The translations under genes were made by a program, and so were the position numbers. From Apis mellifera (lineage: Eukaryota > Arthropoda > Insecta > Hymenoptera > Apidae): DNA of 64,000 nucleotides. The stretch is taken from positions 558,001 through 622,000 of the forward strand of contig NC_037653.1 of assembly GCF_003254395.2 (NCBI RefSeq), given 5' to 3'. The notes below the pieces were generated by a model, which searched no databases, had not been told where the DNA came from, and saw nothing but the letters and a program-made list of their open reading frames with translations. Shown here piece after piece: positions 38,900-51,170 of the stretch. Position 1 is the first letter of the stretch, and the number at the start of each line of letters is the position of its first letter.

Positions 38900-41000
38900 T
38901 TTTTAGTTTAATTGAATTGTTCTAAATAAATGTTCAAATAATATAGGAATGTTCTATATATTGATTGATTATATCTTTTGCCATTTTAAGAATTATTGCT
39001 TTTGCTATGAATATTGAGATTTTTTTATTCAAACTTATAGTTATTTTTAAGTATATGTAAATTGTAATAAAGATCTACATATGTCTACATCTTTCATTTC
39101 TGAAGTAATGAACATGTATATATGAATAATGATTTTTTATCATATATGTTAATGAATATAAAGTTCAGTTATCTAGAATATAACCATGAAATTCATTATA
39201 TATATTGAGCAATATTAACTTGATTTTTATAGAGAAGAATTATCATATTAAATTGGTTTTGGAATTTGGCAATTTGGTTTTGGAATTAATTTGCTATTGG
39301 TTATATGTATATTATATAAATTGTTATTCAAATTAAAGAGATTATTAAAAAATTATTACTTATTGGAATCTGTATTTTTTCTCTTGGCATTCAAGCAAGA
39401 TTAATTTTTTCTATAACTATTTATATAATTTGCTATTGGGCATATTACAAATTTTATATTTTTTTTCTTTGTAAATGTTTTACCATATTGTAAATTTGAA
39501 ATCTTGAAAGCATAAATATTGTATTCTAATAATGATAATAAATATGATAATAAAGTATTACCTTTTAAATTTCTTTACTTTTGAAATTGGAGAAATAATA
39601 TTGTTATTGCTTCTTATTTATGCAAAATTATTACTTTATAATTTACTTTATAATTCAAAAAATGAAATTATTTTAAAAATCATTTTTCTTAAAATCAAAA
39701 TGATATAATAATATAATCTTAAATAGATATCTTATTTGCTTCTTTACTTCTAAATTTTTTTATTTTAATTTAAATCAATAATAATCATCACATTCCTATC
39801 AAAACCTATATACAAATTATTTATTATTAGTTAATTTCTAATAATATAACAATATATTTTTAAAAAATCATATTTCTTTTACTATATATACTCTTTTTTT
39901 TCCTTTCTTCTTATGTTTCATATTCATTATATGAAGTTTTGATATGTTATGTTTAACAATATTGCTGTGAAAATGCTATTATATTAAAATATATTTTTTT
40001 CTTGTAAATGTTTTTGTATTTTGTATAATTTCTGCAATTATAATATTATATTAATAATTATATAATACAAAATAATACAAAATTAGAATTTTGAAGCCAA
40101 GAATATTAAAATATTCTTTAATATTGCAGAAAGTATGTTGTTATTTATATAAAATCTATATAAAATTCATTATTAGTTCATAAATTTATTCCATAATTCA
40201 AAAAAATATATTTAAAAAAATTTTTTTTTTAATTCAGAATGCAGCATTAGATATATGTTTTATTTATTTTCTTTTTTAAATTAACAATATTAATAAAATT
40301 TGATTCAACCATTTTTTTATTATCAGAGCTTATATATAAAACATTTATTATTGTTTAATTTTTAATATTATAATAATTAAAATATATTTAACTATTATTT
40401 ATTATAATAAGTAAAATATATTTAAATAAAATCATTGCAATCGTTTCTATTCTATCTTGTATTTCTCTTTATTTTCTATTTTTTATTTTTTAACATATGA
40501 AATTGTGATATCTTATGTCTAGTAATAATAATAATCTTGCTTTTAGTTGTTGAAAATATTACAAATTTTATAAATCATAGATATCTTCACATTTCTCTAA
40601 TCATTTTGAGACATCAGAATTTTTTAAGAATTTCAAAATACTTTTCTCTAAGTTTTTTTTAGATATTATAGAAAATATGTTGCTATTGCTTCTTATTTAT
40701 ACAAAATTCATTAGTTTATTATATAAAAAATTTATTTCAAAATAATTTAAAAATTTATTAAAATTTTATATAATTATTTTTAAAATCCTTTTTTTTTTAA
40801 ATTCAAAATGATATTGATATTAAAGTTAATTCATATCTTACTTTTTCATTTCATTTTTTAAATGAACAGTATTAACAATATTTGCTTCAGAGATAATTTT
40901 TATTATTAAAGTCTATATAAAATAAGAAAAGAATAAGAAAAAATATATATATATAATATATATATTTTTTTTAATTATAAATACTTATAATTAATTTATA
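38900..41000. repeat. degenerate tandem repeat, period about 540 bp
   Basis: Three clear diverged copies can be aligned by a segment reading approximately TTGTTATTGCTTCTTATTT, starting near 39602, 40137 and 40679. Other parts keep the same offset: CTTGTAAATGTTTTT-like sequence at about 39460 and 40000, and TATGAAGTTTTGATATGTTA-like sequence at about 39930 and 40496. Divergence is high and A/T content extreme. The period is close to the published 547-bp AvaI satellite of honey bee, but homology is not shown. Confidence 0.5.
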
Positions 41001-41925
41001 ATAATAATAATATATTCTAAAAAAAATTAATTGATAATTATTGAAAAGAAAAATTAATGAGTATATAATGTACAGATAATAAAATATATAATCTGAAATC
41101 TTGAATCTCTATAATTTATCAATTTACGATTTTATTCATCTTATTTCATTTTATTGTCAAAATTACTAAAATAATAATAAATCATTAATTCAATTTTTTA
41201 TTATATATTTATATACATTATTATTTCTCAATTGAAATTTAGGATGGTTTTACAAGTTGAAATTTATTTATATAAGTCAAATTTTTATTATCGTTATCGT
41301 CGTTTTATTATCCTTTGTAATTCAAAAATTATAATTATATTTCACAAGATGTTAAAAATCAATTATTCAAAACGAAAAAAAAAATAACAAGTCAATATCT
41401 CTATTTTTTGCTTTTTGACCACGTGCATATCTATGAAAATTTTTTTATGTCAATTTTATAATTTTATTATTACATATTTATAAACATATTTATATATTTA
41501 TGTAACAAGTATTTTACATTCAAAATTTGAAATATCTCTTTTTTAAATCATAATCAAAAAATTATTAATTTATATATAAAAATTTTGTACGAATCTTTGT
41601 TTGTTAAATTTCTATTATTCAAAAATTTCGATGCAATCAAAATCTCTAAAAAATCAGGTCTTTTCTTATTCGAAATAAAATTCAAGTTATCAAAATTCGA
41701 TTATAAATATTCATATTTCTAATTTTAAAAATAATAATTTTTCAAATTATATTAGTGCAAATAAAAATATTAAATATTTATCATTTAATTCTTATCCATA
41801 TAAAAATTTTGAAATTTTGAAAAAAAAAAATATATCATAGATTATTAAATATCATGAAGATCATGAAGAAGAGATCATGAAGAAGAATTTATTACATACA
41901 TCCATAAAGTTAAAATTAAATAACC
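41001..41925. other. AT-rich kanadaptin upstream region
   Basis: No coding sequence. A small direct repeat of GATCATGAAGA-type units lies at about 41852-41888. Confidence 0.4.
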
Positions 41926-41961
41926 TAGATGGCATAGTAATCGCATTATGTTATTTTCTCT
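41926..41961 (+). promoter_or_regulatory. likely kanadaptin core promoter element
   Basis: TAGATGGCATA, then AATCGC and a TTATTTTCT stretch, about 170-205 bases before the kanadaptin ATG. A near-identical string sits on the minus strand at 3259-3297. The AGATGGC core is like a YY1/Pleiohomeotic site. Its position fits a transcription start; the exact start is not determinable from sequence. Confidence 0.45.
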
Positions 41962-42131
41962 AAAGTACATTTCCTATTTAATATTTAATCTATGATTATA
42001 CATACATTGAAGGATAGTTTAAATCCTATAAATTTAAAATTTGGTTAGGAAAATTCTTCTGCATTTTCAATGATAATTTTTAAAAAATTTTAATATTTGC
42101 CTCTTTTTTTTGTTTTCTATGTCAAATAAAA

Positions 42132-45100
42132 ATGGAAACTGGATCAAATGAGTTTGAATCAAGGAATTGTTTAAACGATGGTGAAGAAAATGTACAAAAT
42201 GAAATAAACAATGAAAAAATATCTGTTAATAAAACGTCTATTTGTTCTGATACATCGGAAAAAGATACAATTTCAATAAAAGATAATATTGTAACTTTTA
42301 AGAAACCAACTGTATTAATTGGTCCGAAACGTTCTGGATCGATACATAAAATTTCAAAAACATCTCTTTCAACAGATACGTGTTTACGTGAAAATAGTGA
42401 TGAAAATCATTCAAATCGTGACAAATCTCAAGAACATTTACAAGATTGTTCATATATAGAACCACCATGGGGAGGAAAGCCAAAAGAAAACTATAAAATG
42501 GAAGTACTAAAATCTGGTGTTATTGTTGAAACAATTTCACTCAATGAACAAAGTTTTTATGTTATTGGACGTTTACCTTCGTGTCATTTATCACTTGCAC
42601 ATCCTACTATTTCAAGATATCATGCAGTTTTGCAATATAGATTAGAAGAAGACAAAGACAATGATAAAGGTTTTTATGTATATGACTTAGGAAGTACTCA
42701 TGGTACTTTTTGGAATGGAAGTCGTATAAAACCTAATATTTATGTAAGAATACGTGGAGGTCATATGCTTAGATTTGGTTGTAGTCAAAGAAAATATATT
42801 TTACAAGCTCCACCAGAAGATGTGGAAGAAGAATCTCAATATAGCTTGACAGAATTAAAGGTATTTATTATTTAATTTAAAGACTAAACTTTGATTCGTG
42901 TTATTTTTTTTTTAATTTTTTTTATAATCTAATAATTATTGATAAATATTATGAAATATAATAGGTTTTAATATTGAAATTTATTTATTTAAAAATTATA
43001 TTTTGTTAAAGTTTAGTTTAATTTTATTATATGGTTAACTTAATCCAAATTTACATTTATATTTATATTACATTTATATTTACATTACATTTATATTTAA
43101 ATATATTTTTTTTGCGTATCATGTTGCCAATATATAATATTTCATGTATAGGAAATAAATTATTAAAATGTTAGTGATGATAATGTAAAGTTTAAAGCAA
43201 ATTTTAAGTAACATAAGTGATATTAGAATGCAATTTTTTTAAAAAATTGAATTATTTTCTGTTAGTACTCTTTTGAAAATATTTATTTATGAATATTTAT
43301 TTTTAAATATAATTTTTTTATAATTATACTTCATCCAATTTGCTAAATTCTAAAGAAACAGTAATTATTTAAAAAAATCATGAATATGATTTTTTATGTT
43401 TAAATAATTAATTGATTTCAAGAATCAAATTATAGAAAAAATGAATAATTATATAGAAAGTATGATATAATCATAGAAAATATAATTATTTCATTGATTT
43501 TATCATTTTAACGAATTTAAAATATATATTTTTAAATATATTTTGAATAGATATAAAATATAAAACTAATATCATTATCATTGCAACTTTAGTCATTGTA
43601 ATTTATCATTATAATTTCATTCATTCAAAGGTTGTCTTATATTTTATTCTTGCATTCTGTGAATCCTAAAAATCTCTAATGCCTAAAAAATAAATTTAAA
43701 TATAATAAATGTAGTAAAATTTGTATAACAAAATACTGCAAAACTTTAACATATAAATTTTAAATAAATAAATTTCAATATTAAAAATCCTATATTATAT
43801 TTTGTCTGTTTATCAATAATTATCAAATTAAGCAAAAAAAAAAAAAAAAATTGAAATAAAACAATGTCCTGAAGTAAACTATAATTTTAATAATTAATAA
43901 TTTTTTTAATTAATTAAATTAGAGATTTATTTTTTTAATGTTTTTTTAATTGTTTGTTTTAATAAATGAAATAAAAAATATTTCAGGAAATGAGAGCATC
44001 TCAATTGCAAAGATATGAAAAAGAGAAAGCTGAGGAATCCATTGAAGACAAAGAAAGTGAAGGCATTGATTGGGGAATGGGAGAAGATGCAGAGGAAGAA
44101 ACAGATTTACAAGAAAATCCTTATGCTTCATTTGCAGATGAAGATTTAATTTTAGAAGATCCTAAAAAAACTCTAAGGGGGTGGTTTGAAAGAGAAGGTT
44201 ATGATCTTCATTATCAAGTAGAAGAAAAAGGATTTGGACAATTTCTATGTTGGGTAGAGTAAGTGTTTTATTTATATATATATGATTTATATGTTTTTAA
44301 TTATATTTATAAAAATATCTTAAATATAATATGGAAAATATTTAGTCTTCCTACTGAAGATATTGTTGGTCATTCAATGAGAGCTGAAGCTCTTGTTAAA
44401 GGCAAGAAGAAAGAAGCAGTTATACAATGTGCACTCGAAGCCTGTAAGATATTGGACAGATATGGATTATTAAGGCAAGCAAATCATGGTAAGGATAATA
44501 TTATATAATTTTTATAATAATTTATTATAAATTAATATCTTTATTAATAATTTATTATTTTTTCTTTATGCATTATATTTATTATTAAAAATGTTATTAA
44601 AAATAACTTATGAAAAAACTTATAATTTTTTCTTATTTCATTTTGATTAATTCGATTATAGAAGCAAGAAAAAGAAAAACAAGAAATTGGGAAGCAGAAG
44701 ATTATTATGATTCGGATGAAGATAATTTTTTAGATAGAACTGGATCAATAGAAAAAAAACGTGAACAGAGAATGCGATTAGCTGGAAAATTAGAGCAAAA
44801 AGTAGAAACATATGATTCATTAGTGAGTTGAATTGGATTATTTTCTATTTTGTAATTTAAAAATAGATAAAAACAAAAATTTTTTGTATTGTTATTATAG
44901 CTTGAAAAGCATAAGGAAGTTACAGAAAAAATAACACATTTATCAACTTCAATTCAAAATTGGCAAAATGTAAATACTACAAAAATTGATACAACTGAAG
45001 AGGATGCATTAGATGCTTTTATGTCAAGTTTAAATTCGTTTGCTTTAACTAAAAATGATATTGCTAAAATGAAGTTGGAATTACAAAATCTTCAAAAAGA

Positions 45101-45752
45101 AGAATCAAATTTAATTAAATTATTAAACTTGACACAACCAGCAAATTTACCCACTCTTTCTTATTCTAATACAAATTATAGTACAGATGCAGATATGACT
45201 GTTATAAAAAAAATACCCTCTGAAACAAAGAAACTTCATCACAATTCATTAATTCGTCGTAAAAAGGTAAATAAAAATTTATTTTCAATTTCATTTAGTA
45301 CTATTTTTTACACACATACACTTCTATTTATATTATTTACATTAATTTAATATATAAATAAAATAATTATATAGGAAAAACAAACAAATCAACACGAAAA
45401 TACACTTAGTAAATTACATGTTGAAAACATAACAGTGGAAACAGAATGTATAGAAGAAGTTGATAGTGATGATGAATCAACTTCTAATTCATCTCATAAT
45501 GAATTATGTAACAAAAATGTTGAATTGCAACGATCTAATAATACTATTGTTACTGATAAAAATGAATCTTCTGAGAAACATGAGGAACAGCACAAGCATA
45601 AAACGCAAAAAGCTCAAGTAACAAAGAAACATCGACAAAAGCAACAAAAAATATATTGTGACCAAGATACAGATAATTATTCGACATGGATTCCTCCATC
45701 GGATCAAGCAGGAGATGGAAAAACAAGTCTCAATGAAAAATATGGTTACTAA
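42132..45752 (+). CDS. SLC4A1AP: kanadaptin homologue (FHA and dsRBD-like domains)
   Basis: Six exons with GT-AG introns in consistent phase: 42132-42860, 43987-44258, 44346-44488, 44662-44822, 44901-45266, 45375-45752, giving 682 residues (human protein about 800). After an acidic, disordered N-terminus comes an FHA domain (about 120-230) with its phosphothreonine-binding signature: GR (146-147), SRYH (161-164), GSTHGT (187-192) and N195. A dsRBD-like domain follows (about 304-381; GWFEREGYDL, EAVIQCALEACKIL). Then come the family-specific YYDSDEDNFLDRTG motif, charged coiled-coil stretches (LDAFMS) and the conserved C-terminus WIPPSDQAGDGKTSLNEKYG. Kanadaptin was first described as a binding partner of the kidney anion exchanger; it is largely nuclear, with reported links to splicing and RNA factors (family knowledge). 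The ATG at 42132 has context AAAAATGG. No truncation is seen; the shorter length reflects lost linker sequence. Confidence 0.95.
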
Positions 45753-46016
45753 AATTCAATTTGATTAATAATATGTTAACTGGATAATATATTGCATTAT
45801 AATATTTTTTAAATTATGATTTTTATTAATTAATATTGTAAATATTGTATAATATTTATTATCAATTTACGATATATTATAAATATATAATATTATATGA
45901 TATATTTATTTTATAATAATTTATTGTATATATACTATTAATTGAAAATTTGAAATTAAAAAAAAATCAAATTAGAATTTTGTTAATATAGTAAATTTTT
46001 TCATATAAAATTTATT

Positions 46017-46022
46017 AATAAA
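46017..46022 (+). terminator. AATAAA polyadenylation signal candidate for kanadaptin
   Basis: AATAAA lies 265 bases after the kanadaptin stop codon. The surrounding A/T-rich DNA makes chance matches common, so this is only a candidate. Confidence 0.35.
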
Positions 46023-46159
46023 GTAAAATTATTATTGATATTTATATTATATTATTATATTAATACAAGATTCTATGTACAATGATATAATAATTGTAAA
46101 ATTTCAATTAATAATATATATTTTAATGTAAATTTAAATATAAATGGTTAAGTTTCGAT

Positions 46160-46206
46160 ATTCGATATATCGATTGTTAGGTATATTTCGATATATCGAT
46201 CGATTT
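46160..46206 (+). promoter_or_regulatory. paired ATATCGAT elements upstream of SELENOS
   Basis: Two CGATATATCGAT boxes (TATCGAT at 46168-46174 and 46194-46200) lie about 26 bp apart, 450 bases before the selenoprotein S start. They resemble the insect DREF/BEAF site TATCGATA used in housekeeping promoters (family knowledge). A TGATGACGT (CRE/ATF-like) lies near 46239-46247 and an inverted CCAAT (ATTGG) near 46257. Function is inference. Confidence 0.35.
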
Positions 46207-46648
46207 TTACATTTTATTATTACATTTTGTGATTCATGATGACGTTTAGAATAATGATTGGATCACAAATGAGGTTTATGTATAGATAAAATATTAAAAG
46301 AGGTGAAATAGAAAATATATAAATTAAGTGATCAATATTCTTTGTGCTCTTTATATATTTTTAACAATTTTTTTGATTGTACTTACTAATAATTTAATTA
46401 TCAATCTTGTTGATTTATAAACAGTTATAATTTTTATTACAGTTGTACATTTTATTAAATAAAATTCAAGTGAACATATAATACAGTTATAATTGGATAG
46501 TAACAAGAACATTTTCATATTATAAACAAACTTATTAAACACTTCATTGTAGTGTTTATTAAAATTGGTTCAAAAATCTCTATTGCTTAAAATCTGTATA
46601 TATTATTATTAAAATCACAGGTACAAAATTACGGAGCAGAAGTAAAAA

Positions 46649-47907
46649 ATGGATTATTCTAACGGAAATGAATTTGAAATATCTTATTTTAGAACGAGTA
46701 CGTAAATTAAAGTATATACAAAATATATGAAAAAATATACAAAAACATAACCTAAACATGGACTAAGATTTTTTTTTTATTAAATTTCACTTATTATTAG
46801 TAAATATTAATAATAAAAAAAAGAATTTAATTTATTCTATACAATGATTTTATTATTAAATAATTTAGATTTTTTTATTTAGTTGAAAAAGATTTTAATC
46901 AAATATTTAGTCTTATATTTTTAAATATAGAATAAAAAAAATATAATTAAAAATATAAAATTTGTTAATTTACTAATTTTTTTTTGTTAATTTACTAATA
47001 ATTAATAAATTAACTAATTAGGTTAACATATTTTCATATAAATATTTTCACATAAATTTTAATCTTTGAATCTTTGAATCTTTTAAAGTATTTTAATTAT
47101 ATTTAATATAATTTAATATATTATTTTTTATTTAATATAATTTAATTATATCTTAAAAATTGCCATAGTATGGAGTGCTATTGCATCTATTGGGTGGTAT
47201 TTAATTGCAATTGGAATCTCATTTTGGCTTGCATCTCCTTATATTCGAGAGAAATATTTAAATTGGAAACTAAGAAGGGACGAATTGGAATATGCAGCAA
47301 AATATCGTAAAAGTAAATGAACATACATATTATTATTTAAAATATATAAAGAATATAATATATATAAAAATACTTAATTTTATTATATATAGATCCAGAT
47401 CTGTTGCAAGCAAGATTATTAGGTTTGGAAGCTTCAAGACAAAGGATGCAAGAGGAATATTATCAGAAATGTGCCATGTTAACAGAAGAAAAAGGAAAAG
47501 AAGTAAATTACAAATATTGATTTTAAATATGATGAAATATTTTTAATTATTATACTTATAAATATTTTTAATATTTTTAATTATTAAAAAAAAATATTTG
47601 TTTTATATTTTAGCAGAAAGAAAAGATAAAAGAAACATCAAAATTGACTTTGGACAGCAATGTCTTAGACTTTAGACTAGGAAAGAAAAATAATGATTTC
47701 ACAGAAAAGAAACATAAGTCATTAAGAGAAGGTAAAATATAGATAAAATTAACTGAAAAATATAAAAAATAAAATCAATAATGAATTCATACAATTAATT
47801 GTTAATTACATTTGCTAATTACAGAATATAATCCATTAATGGGTGATGGTTCTAGAGGATATCGACCACCTAAACGTACTTGTTGTGGAAAGGGAGGTTG
47901 CGGGTAA
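46649..47907 (+). CDS. SELENOS: selenoprotein S (VIMP) homologue, Cys form
   Basis: Five exons: 46649-46697, 47169-47312, 47393-47502, 47614-47731, 47825-47907, giving 167 residues (human 189). Residues 1-16 are short and lumenal. The transmembrane helix (about 17-40) contains WSAIASIGWYLIAIG, aligned with the human SLLATYGWYIVF segment. A charged coiled coil follows, with RLLGLEASRQRMQEE, which resembles the p97/VCP-interacting motif. The disordered tail ends YNPLMGDGSRGYRPPKR, then GGCG and a TAA stop. Selenoprotein S anchors VCP and Derlin in the ER membrane for ERAD, and in vertebrates a tail GGUG carries Sec. Here that codon is TGC (Cys), so no SECIS element is needed. The exon 2 donor could instead be six bases earlier, and exon 4 has a TAGCAG double acceptor; both change only one to three residues. 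Confidence 0.9.
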
Positions 47908-47993
47908 TTATATGTAAACTTAATCAATAGAATTTAATATTCTATCGATGAAACAAAATTATAAGTAATTATTAAAATATTACGTTTTGTTAT

Positions 47994-47999
47994 AATAAA
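47994..47999 (+). terminator. AATAAA polyadenylation signal of the SELENOS homologue
   Basis: AATAAA lies 87 bases after the stop codon, a usual distance for a compact insect 3' UTR, shortly before base composition changes. Confidence 0.5.
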
Positions 48000-48039
48000 G
48001 TTATAAACTTATTAAACATAAATTTTATGATATTCTAAA

Positions 48040-49661
48040 ATTATTTTCCATTTTCCTCTTTGTTATTTTGCTTCAGCTTAAGTTAAAATGAAAGGAAATA
48101 GGATAAGAGGAAATATGTACATAATTTTTTTTTCTTTCATTAAATTGTCAGGAATCATTGTCAAAAAAGTTAATAAAATATACGAATTTTTAACGTCACT
48201 TTTTCTTTGTTTTTATTAATAATCGTTACTCGTATATTATGTAACGTTTTCGTATATCGCTTTATATGTATATGTAGTACTTGACAATAATAATTATTAC
48301 TTTTAAATTATCTACATTTGTGCGCGCGTGTTCGCCTGTATGCATATGTTACTAGTCTGCATCAATTTTATTAGCATTATTTTTTCTTTTCAATTATGAT
48401 CAAAATGGACAATCACTCGCGTTGTCTCATAATAAATAAGTTATTGCCTACGAAAACGCTTACGAACGAACGATTTCTGTTTTTTTTTCCATGCGCTTTA
48501 TTTACAAAACGTAAAGAAGATTTATGCTAAATCACTTATCAGCCTTTGTGTTTAAATTTAGACCTAATTGTAAGACCTAAAAAATGCAAGTAAGATTAAA
48601 ACTTGTCGAATCGCCTTGTTCGGAACGTTTTATTAGATCTTTCGATCTAAAAGTTAATGATATGACGATTAGTGCGATGTGACTACAAAATATTTTGTTA
48701 TTCTATAACGTCGATAATTTTCATCTGCCATAGAACAAAACGTCCAATTTTCGACTATTCAGCTATTGGCAGTGATCGATAAATCACTTACGAAAACTTC
48801 GTAAAATTTCTACGAATATAATTCAGTTCGAGAATTACATTCAATTTGGTTATATTTCACAAACGGAAAAACACTGATCTGTTTCTCAAGCATTCCGTTC
48901 TCTGTTTTAATTTTCCGTTCCTTGTTAGATAAATTTGAATGGTTAAATGCAGATGAGCGCAAGAACAAGCGTATAAGCATAGGAGTAATTTACGTAGAAA
49001 TTAATTAAAGTTATGGACAATACGCTGATACAGAATGATAAAAAAAACAATAAAACGATGATACGTGGAATTGAAAACGAGGTTGTATTATTGACGATAA
49101 GGATAAAATTAAAAATAAAAAACGGACACTATACGCGGAAAAGAAAAATTCGTGTGTAAATCCCGATCCGTACGCGATCTTTCTTATTTTTGTCCAACTC
49201 GAAGGAGGGTTACGCGTAATATGATACAAACAGTATGAACCATCGTAACAATCGTGCAAATATGAGAAACTATAAAAATAACATCATTACTTTTTTCGCT
49301 TCGCAAATTGATAGGATGGTTCAGAATAACGCCAAGAATCGTTCACTCGCGATTCTATCGCGTAACGAGTAGTATCACGAGTTGTCGATCTTGGACGCGA
49401 AATATTTTCAGTATCTAAGTAAGTAACTACTATCGATCGAATTTTCCCGTATCGCGGGGAATTTCGAGTGCGAATTTATATACAGATTTGGAGGTGTTTG
49501 TCTGTTCTCCCAAAAAATCTATGTGCCTATAGAACGACCATTTACCAGTCATTGAAGTCCGACGAAGTTTGGCAAACTCAGCGTACAATCTAAACAGACT
49601 ATCAGAGATAGTTTAGATATTATTACGGTGAATACTTAAAATATACGTTCTACGTAGCTAC

Positions 49662-49731
<70 letters not shown>

Positions 49732-51170
49732 GTCGAATTTTATCGTTAACATTCTACAAAAACGAATGTTTTTCCTTTTTTTTTTTTTTAATTTGTTAAT
49801 TATAAGTTTTTTTTTTTTTGTTTTGCTTCTCACCTTTCTGGATGGATTATACTTGTTATTTATACGTGCTACGGATTTACCAATTTCATTTGCGAACTTT
49901 CACTCGCGCGATATAATTTATACATATATCTATATTACATCAAATCGTATTTCCACATTTGGTGTACGTGGTTCCGGAATTATGACATTCGGCAGTGTGT
50001 TTACTGTTAGTATTCGTTATTCTATTTTGACATAACATTTGTTAATAAACGTTCAACGACCGCCGACTTACGATCTTTCCTTGCTTAAAAGAATAAACTA
50101 ATTTTAATGAATTTGAGCGATTATTACGACGAATGTCTTTTACTCAATCTCAAATGTATTATTAAAACTATCGATTGGCGATTGCCTCGATGAATTTTTT
50201 CCCAACGTAAACAATAAATCGAAAGAATCGAACTAATAATTTGATTTAATTTGAAATTTTATATTATTCAAGATTGTTTTAATTTTTGTATCTGCATTTT
50301 TTTTTTATTTTTAATTAACGATTAAAATTGACGAATGATCATATATAGATGAATCATTTTGATTCATCACATTTTACGTTTATTTTATTTGGATGAATTG
50401 AACGAATGAATGAATTGAATCTAGACCAATACGGATTTTTTATTTTTTTTTGAGATTTGTGGCAAAAGACATTGGTCGATGATTACTCTTGATTGTTTCA
50501 ATTGCTTATAGAAAAAAAAAAAAAAAAGAAAAGAAAAAAAGAAAAGAAGCTTATACACGCATATATACACACGCACGTAAGCGCATGTATGCATACATTC
50601 ATACATTCATACGTACATACATACAAAAATTGCTCGATATGATATAATACTTCTTGCGCATCAGTCATGATTTCAATAATTTTTTGCCGCATGTACCCTT
50701 AAGAGCTATACGTATCGTTTAAGAAAAATCACGTGGCGATTGCTTCGCATTCACGCGACCAAGTTATAGAGTTTTTCTTACCACTTAGGAACGTTATATT
50801 CGAAAAATAATACAATCGCGCGAAATGTTTGAGTGGCGAAAATCTAAAATCTCTGAAAAATAAGTCACGCCACTTAGATTAATGAAAATCATCGCACGTG
50901 TGTGTACGCCGGATCATATTTCATAAACATTTCCTTCTCGTCGTACGTTTTTGCATCTTATCCGCTTTTGTGTCAAATCTTATGGTCGTCCAATGTGTAT
51001 ATTTTCTATGGCAGTGGATATATATATATATATATATTGAGCAAATAAAAAATTGAATAACTGAAAAAAATCGTCCGTTATTTCTTATGATATTTATCGA
51101 AAATATCGCAAAAGTATTATATATTGCGCAGTCACATTGAAACGCAGAATTCACATTCATTTATACTAGA
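48040..51170. other. GC-richer non-coding block between SELENOS and robo
   Basis: About 3.1 kb with higher GC and frequent CpG, sharply bounded near 51170 by AT-rich DNA. No coding frame with recognisable protein is present; listed open frames (49011-49259, 49766-50035, 50921-51160) lack motifs, and some overlap simple repeats. It contains a (TC)n tract, poly-A/G runs (50511-50548) and CA/CATA repeats (50567-50626). Candidates are a very long 3' UTR of robo (minus) or of the SELENOS homologue (plus), or a long non-coding RNA (inference). Confidence 0.5.
49665..49730 (+). repeat. (TC)n microsatellite
   Basis: About 33 TC units with one TT interruption. It produces the Arg-Glu dipeptide run in the minus-strand frame 49636-49833, which is not a gene. 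Confidence 0.95.

Noticed and set aside
46649..47907. Selenoprotein with a TGA-coded residue needing SECIS
   Set aside because: The codon is TGC and the stop is TAA, so ordinary translation suffices.
49636..49833. Arg-Glu repeat protein
   Set aside because: Translation of the (TC)n tract, with no other support.
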